Shown here: positions 60,975-64,000 of the stretch, piece by piece
Layout: each line of letters starts with the position of its first letter
Position numbering within the stretch: the stretch's first letter is position 1
Assembly (NCBI RefSeq): GCF_000496755.2
Contig: NZ_AYKS02000041.1
Location: 66,547-130,546, forward strand
DNA length: 64,000 bases
Direction: 5' to 3'
Source of the DNA: Serratia sp. DD3
Lineage (GTDB): Bacteria > Pseudomonadota > Gammaproteobacteria > Enterobacterales > Enterobacteriaceae
Position numbers and translations under genes: made by a program
The notes under the pieces: model-generated
What the model was told of the DNA's origin: nothing
What the model saw: the letters and a program-made list of their open reading frames with translations, nothing else
Databases searched by the model: none

Positions 60975-61239
60975 CTTACCACCAGCAGTTCGTGGGCGTA
61001 TGAAACTCTGGTTCGTAGAGCCTCGCCCGAATGTGTTCGTATCGGGTGTGAAAGATTCTGTCGCACAAACAGTGGTTGATTATTTGATGCAGTATTCGCC
61101 AGCAGAGTCTGGTCTTATGCTGTTTAGAAGTATTCCTCAACCGCCAGGTTACGAAATTCGTTACAAAGGAGAGGTGAGGAAACCGATCATTAATATCAGT
61201 GGATTACAACTTATTATCGAAACCCTGAAATCCTCATAA
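60952..61239 (+). CDS. cas2: CRISPR adaptation protein Cas2 (type I-E)
   Basis: Dimer that bridges two Cas1 dimers during spacer capture. The 95-residue protein begins MLVVLANDLPPAVRGRMKLWFVEPRPNVFV, the compact I-E form. Its last codons contain the -35 of the proposed array promoter. The first repeat starts 47 bp after the stop. It overlaps cas1 by 23 bp in a different frame. Confidence 0.95.
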   Translation: MLVVLANDLPPAVRGRMKLWFVEPRPNVFVSGVKDSVAQTVVDYLMQYSPAESGLMLFRSIPQPPGYEIRYKGEVRKPIINISGLQLIIETLKSS

Positions 61240-61286
61240 TCCACAAATATAGTGTTTTAATTACCGCTCTTTCACAATATATTGGT
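61225..61286 (+). promoter_or_regulatory. CRISPR leader with candidate promoter
   Basis: CTGAAA (61225-61230), 17-bp spacer, and TATAGT (61248-61253) form a plausible promoter whose -35 lies in the end of cas2. The AT-rich leader after the cas2 stop is only 47 bp. CAATATATTG at 61275-61284, next to the first repeat, partly fits an IHF half-site but not convincingly. The array is on the same strand as the cas genes. Confidence 0.55.
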
Positions 61287-64000
61287 GTCTTCCCCACGCA
61301 CGTGGGGGTGTTTCTATGAAGTCCCGTTATATTTCCTGAATGAGTATGTCTTCCCCACGCACGTGGGGGTGTTTCCGCCTTTGTCATTGCAGTGGCGACC
61401 ACGCCAAGGTCTTCCCCACGCACGTGGGGGTGTTTCTACTGACGTACACTAATGCACGTAAAAAACCTAGTCTTCCCCACGCACGTGGGGGTGTTTCTGC
61501 GAAGACCGCTACCAGGGTGATAAATTAATTGTCTTCCCCACGCACGTGGGGGTGTTTCCGATTCGACAGCGTATGCCTGTGAGCTCTGGGCGTCTTCCCC
61601 ACGCACGTGGGGGTGTTTCCGGTCTGCGTACCGTCGCTAATGGGTTCGTAATGTCTTCCCCACGCACGTGGGGGTGTTTCTAGTGTCTCTGTTTTTTGAT
61701 CCGATGCGGTGTGGTCTTCCCCACGCACGTGGGGGTGTTTCCGCCTTGCTGATCGGTATATTTTTCTGTTTGCAGTCTTCCCCACGCACGTGGGGGTGTT
61801 TCTCTCAGCGCATCAGATATGGTTGGAAATGTAGCGTCTTCCCCACGCACGTGGGGGTGTTTCCGATGGCGGATAAGGTTAAGCAAAAATGAAACCGTCT
61901 TCCCCACGCACGTGGGGGTGTTTCTTTCATAGTCATCCGATCCCATCCAGTTAGACAGTCTTCCCCACGCACGTGGGGGTGTTTCCCTGCTGCTCCCTGG
62001 CTTCGGCGTACTGCGGGCGTCTTCCCCACGCACGTGGGGGTGTTTCTTGATGAGGCTTGGTCGCTTATTGGGGAAAGCGGTCTTCCCCACGCACGTGGGG
62101 GTGTTTCTCATGTTGGACGGTGTCAAAGTATTGATGATGCGTCTTCCCCACGCACGTGGGGGTGTTTCCGTCAGGGCATCGACCTATAATCCTGAGTCCA
62201 TGTCTTCCCCACGCACGTGGGGGTGTTTCCAACTGACGAGTTAGTGGAGGACGAAAAAGACCGTCTTCCCCACGCACGTGGGGGTGTTTCCCGAGTTGAT
62301 GAGCGTTCCGCCACGGTACAGGCGTCTTCCCCACGCACGTGGGGGTGTTTCTGATTGAGCACCATTTAGCGTCTGACTTGTCGAGTCTTCCCCACGCACG
62401 TGGGGGTGTTTCCGTGTGATGCCGCACAAGTAGATGATCAACAAGGTCTTCCCCACGCACGTGGGGGTGTTTCCAAGTACCAACAGATTACCAGCAAATT
62501 ACCACAGAGTCTTCCCCACGCACGTGGGGGTGTTTCCTTACCACCTGCCAGAGTCTGAGATCGAAAACTGTCTTCCCCACGCACGTGGGGGTGTTTCTAA
62601 AACGTGAGCGCGGCGCGGTTGGCATGGTGCGTCTTCCCCACGCACGTGGGGGTGTTTCCGATTTGGCGCAGACATATGCAAATCAAGGGGAGTCTTCCCC
62701 ACGCACGTGGGGGTGTTTCTAACAAAGGCTCAATGCTTATCATTTGGCGTCCGTCTTCCCCACGCACGTGGGGGTGTTTCCGCCGATGGCCTTGCGGTGC
62801 TGAATGTCAGCGGGTCTTCCCCACGCACGTGGGGGTGTTTCTAATCGCGGCCATTGGTGCATCGGCGCCGCATAGTCTTCCCCACGCACGTGGGGGTGTT
62901 TCTCGTCACGGTGAATCGGGCGTGGTTTATGCCGAGTCTTCCCCACGCACGTGGGGGTGTTTCCTTCAGCCAGCCCTATTCACTGTACGTGCTGAGGTCT
63001 TCCCCACGCACGTGGGGGTGTTTCTATCACTACCTCCACCCCTTCTGGCGGCGGATTGTCTTCCCCACGCACGTGGGGGTGTTTCCTTATTTACGATGGC
63101 ATTCGCCTTGAATCTTGGGTCTTCCCCACGCACGTGGGGGTGTTTCCCGATCCACAAATCCTTTCCGGGCCGATTTCAGGTCTTCCCCACGCACGTGGGG
63201 GTGTTTCCACGACTGCATTGATTGAGTTGTTTAAACGGGAGTCTTCCCCACGCACGTGGGGGTGTTTCTGGGTTTGATCGGGGCGGGTATTTTCTTTTCT
63301 TGTCTTCCCCACGCACGTGGGGGTGTTTCTGCTATGTTGCGCTTAGCTAACACAAAGCCTGGGTCTTCCCCACGCACGTGGGGGTGTTTCCAGCGGCTCG
63401 TTTCATGGCACCAGATATGCCACGTCTTCCCCACGCACGTGGGGGTGTTTCTAAGCACGGCCAGTTCTCGATGCTGACATTCACGTCTTCCCCACGCACG
63501 TGGGGGTGTTTCCATGAGAAAGGCGGCGGCGAGCAGCTAAAGGTGGTCTTCCCCACGCACGTGGGGGTGTTTCCAAGTGGGTCGAGGGGATCCTGTGCGG
63601 ATTGCTGTCTTCCCCACGCACGTGGGGGTGTTTCCATTGCTGTTCGTGAGCAGCTTGAAACTGGGTTGTCTTCCCCACGCACGTGGGGGTGTTTCTAGCT
63701 GGCTGGGCATACTGATTACGACATTAGGGTCTTCCCCACGCACGTGGGGGTGTTTCTCAATCAAGCCCTGACTTTAACCGGTCAGGGCTGTCTTCCCCAC
63801 GCACGTGGGGGTGTTTCTTCATATAGTGCTCTGGCTCTATACATTACCTGGTCTTCCCCACGCACGTGGGGGTGTTTCTGGCGACCTTTGTTTAGCGGTT
63901 CGCGAATCAGAGTCTTCCCCACGCACGTGGGGGTGTTTCTATATATTTAATTCTCCCATCATAAGCATCCTGGTCTTCCCCACGCACGTGGGGGTGTTTC
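61287..64000 (+). CRISPR. Type I-E CRISPR array, 45 repeats and 44 spacers in the window, continuing beyond it
   Basis: The 28-nt repeat starts GTCTTCCCCACGCACG and ends TGGGGGTGTTTC. Repeats begin at 61287 and recur every 61 bp up to 63973, where the last one ends exactly at the window edge. All 45 copies look identical. Forty-three spacers are 33 nt; spacer 20 (62474-62508) is 35 nt. CCCCAC and GTGGGG form a 6-bp stem around GCAC, the Cas6e substrate; cutting after the stem leaves GUGUUUC plus the first spacer base as an 8-nt 5' handle. That first base is C in 22 spacers and T in 22, never a purine. No terminal degenerate repeat is seen, so the array continues. Confidence 0.98.

Noticed and set aside
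61275..61286. IHF site at the leader-repeat junction
   Set aside because: CAATATATTGG keeps only the first part of the reverse IHF consensus, and it overlaps the edge of the first repeat.
61214..63950. Many open frames on both strands inside the CRISPR array, with repeating peptides such as TPPRAWGR, HPHVRGED, SPRTWGCF
   Set aside because: They are translations of the 28-nt repeat, whose 61-bp period keeps stops rare. They are not genes.

Overview
The window is chromosomal DNA from a gammaproteobacterium of the order Enterobacterales. The proteins are close in length and sequence to their E. coli orthologues, but details of gene order and intergenic repeats (ERIC-type elements; no argG between the leuU and metY tRNA genes; yedEF and ubiVU next to deaD) point to a Serratia/Yersinia-like lineage rather than E. 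coli itself. The species assignment is inference. The left end cuts into cpdB and the right end cuts into a CRISPR array, so both extend beyond the window.

Region 1 (1-14.4 kb) is a cpdB-cysQ-ytfJ-ytfK-ytfL-msrA-tamA-tamB-ytfP-ppa-fbp-mpl block: envelope biogenesis (TamA/TamB), sulfur and phosphate housekeeping, peptide recycling and gluconeogenesis. Region 2 (14.5-30.5 kb) starts with the arginine repressor and malate dehydrogenase. It then carries a small divergent pair resembling the immunity switch of phage Mu (an SfsB/Ner-like protein facing a Mu-repressor-like HTH protein), followed by ispB, rplU-rpmA, yhbE-obgE, dacB, greA, yhbY, rlmE-ftsH, folP-glmM, secG and two tRNA genes. Region 3 (30.5-43 kb) is the conserved rimP-nusA-infB-rbfA-truB-rpsO-pnp-nlpI-yrbN-deaD transcription/translation/RNA-decay superoperon, with tandem terminators in the metY-rimP leader and an ERIC element in the rpsO-pnp gap. 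yrbN is a 26-codon gene overlapping the start of deaD. Region 4 (43-47.8 kb) has yedE-yedF (sulfur/selenium handling) and the anaerobic ubiquinone genes ubiV, ubiU and ubiT with yhbS.

Region 5 (47.8 kb to the end) is an accessory, defence-like island. It holds a chromosomal ccdAB toxin-antitoxin pair, a TetR regulator with a membrane-anchored DUF6544-like partner under a perfect 45-bp palindrome, a RES/Xre toxin-antitoxin pair, a WYL-domain regulator, and a complete type I-E CRISPR-Cas operon in the order cas3-cse1-cse2-cas6e-cas7-cas5-cas1-cas2. Right behind cas2 is an array of 45 identical 28-nt repeats with 44 spacers in view.

The most informative signals are in the CRISPR region. The first base of all 44 spacers is a pyrimidine (22 C, 22 T), although the repeat otherwise ends in a fixed C. 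This reads as a PAM-derived base and predicts a PAM ending in C or T, unlike E. coli AAG. Cas1 also appears to lack the C-terminal tail that helps read the PAM in E. coli, and cas6e sits between cse2 and cas7. One spacer is itself a 9-bp terminator-like hairpin. Together these describe a clearly distinct I-E branch, probably with its own WYL-type transcriptional control.
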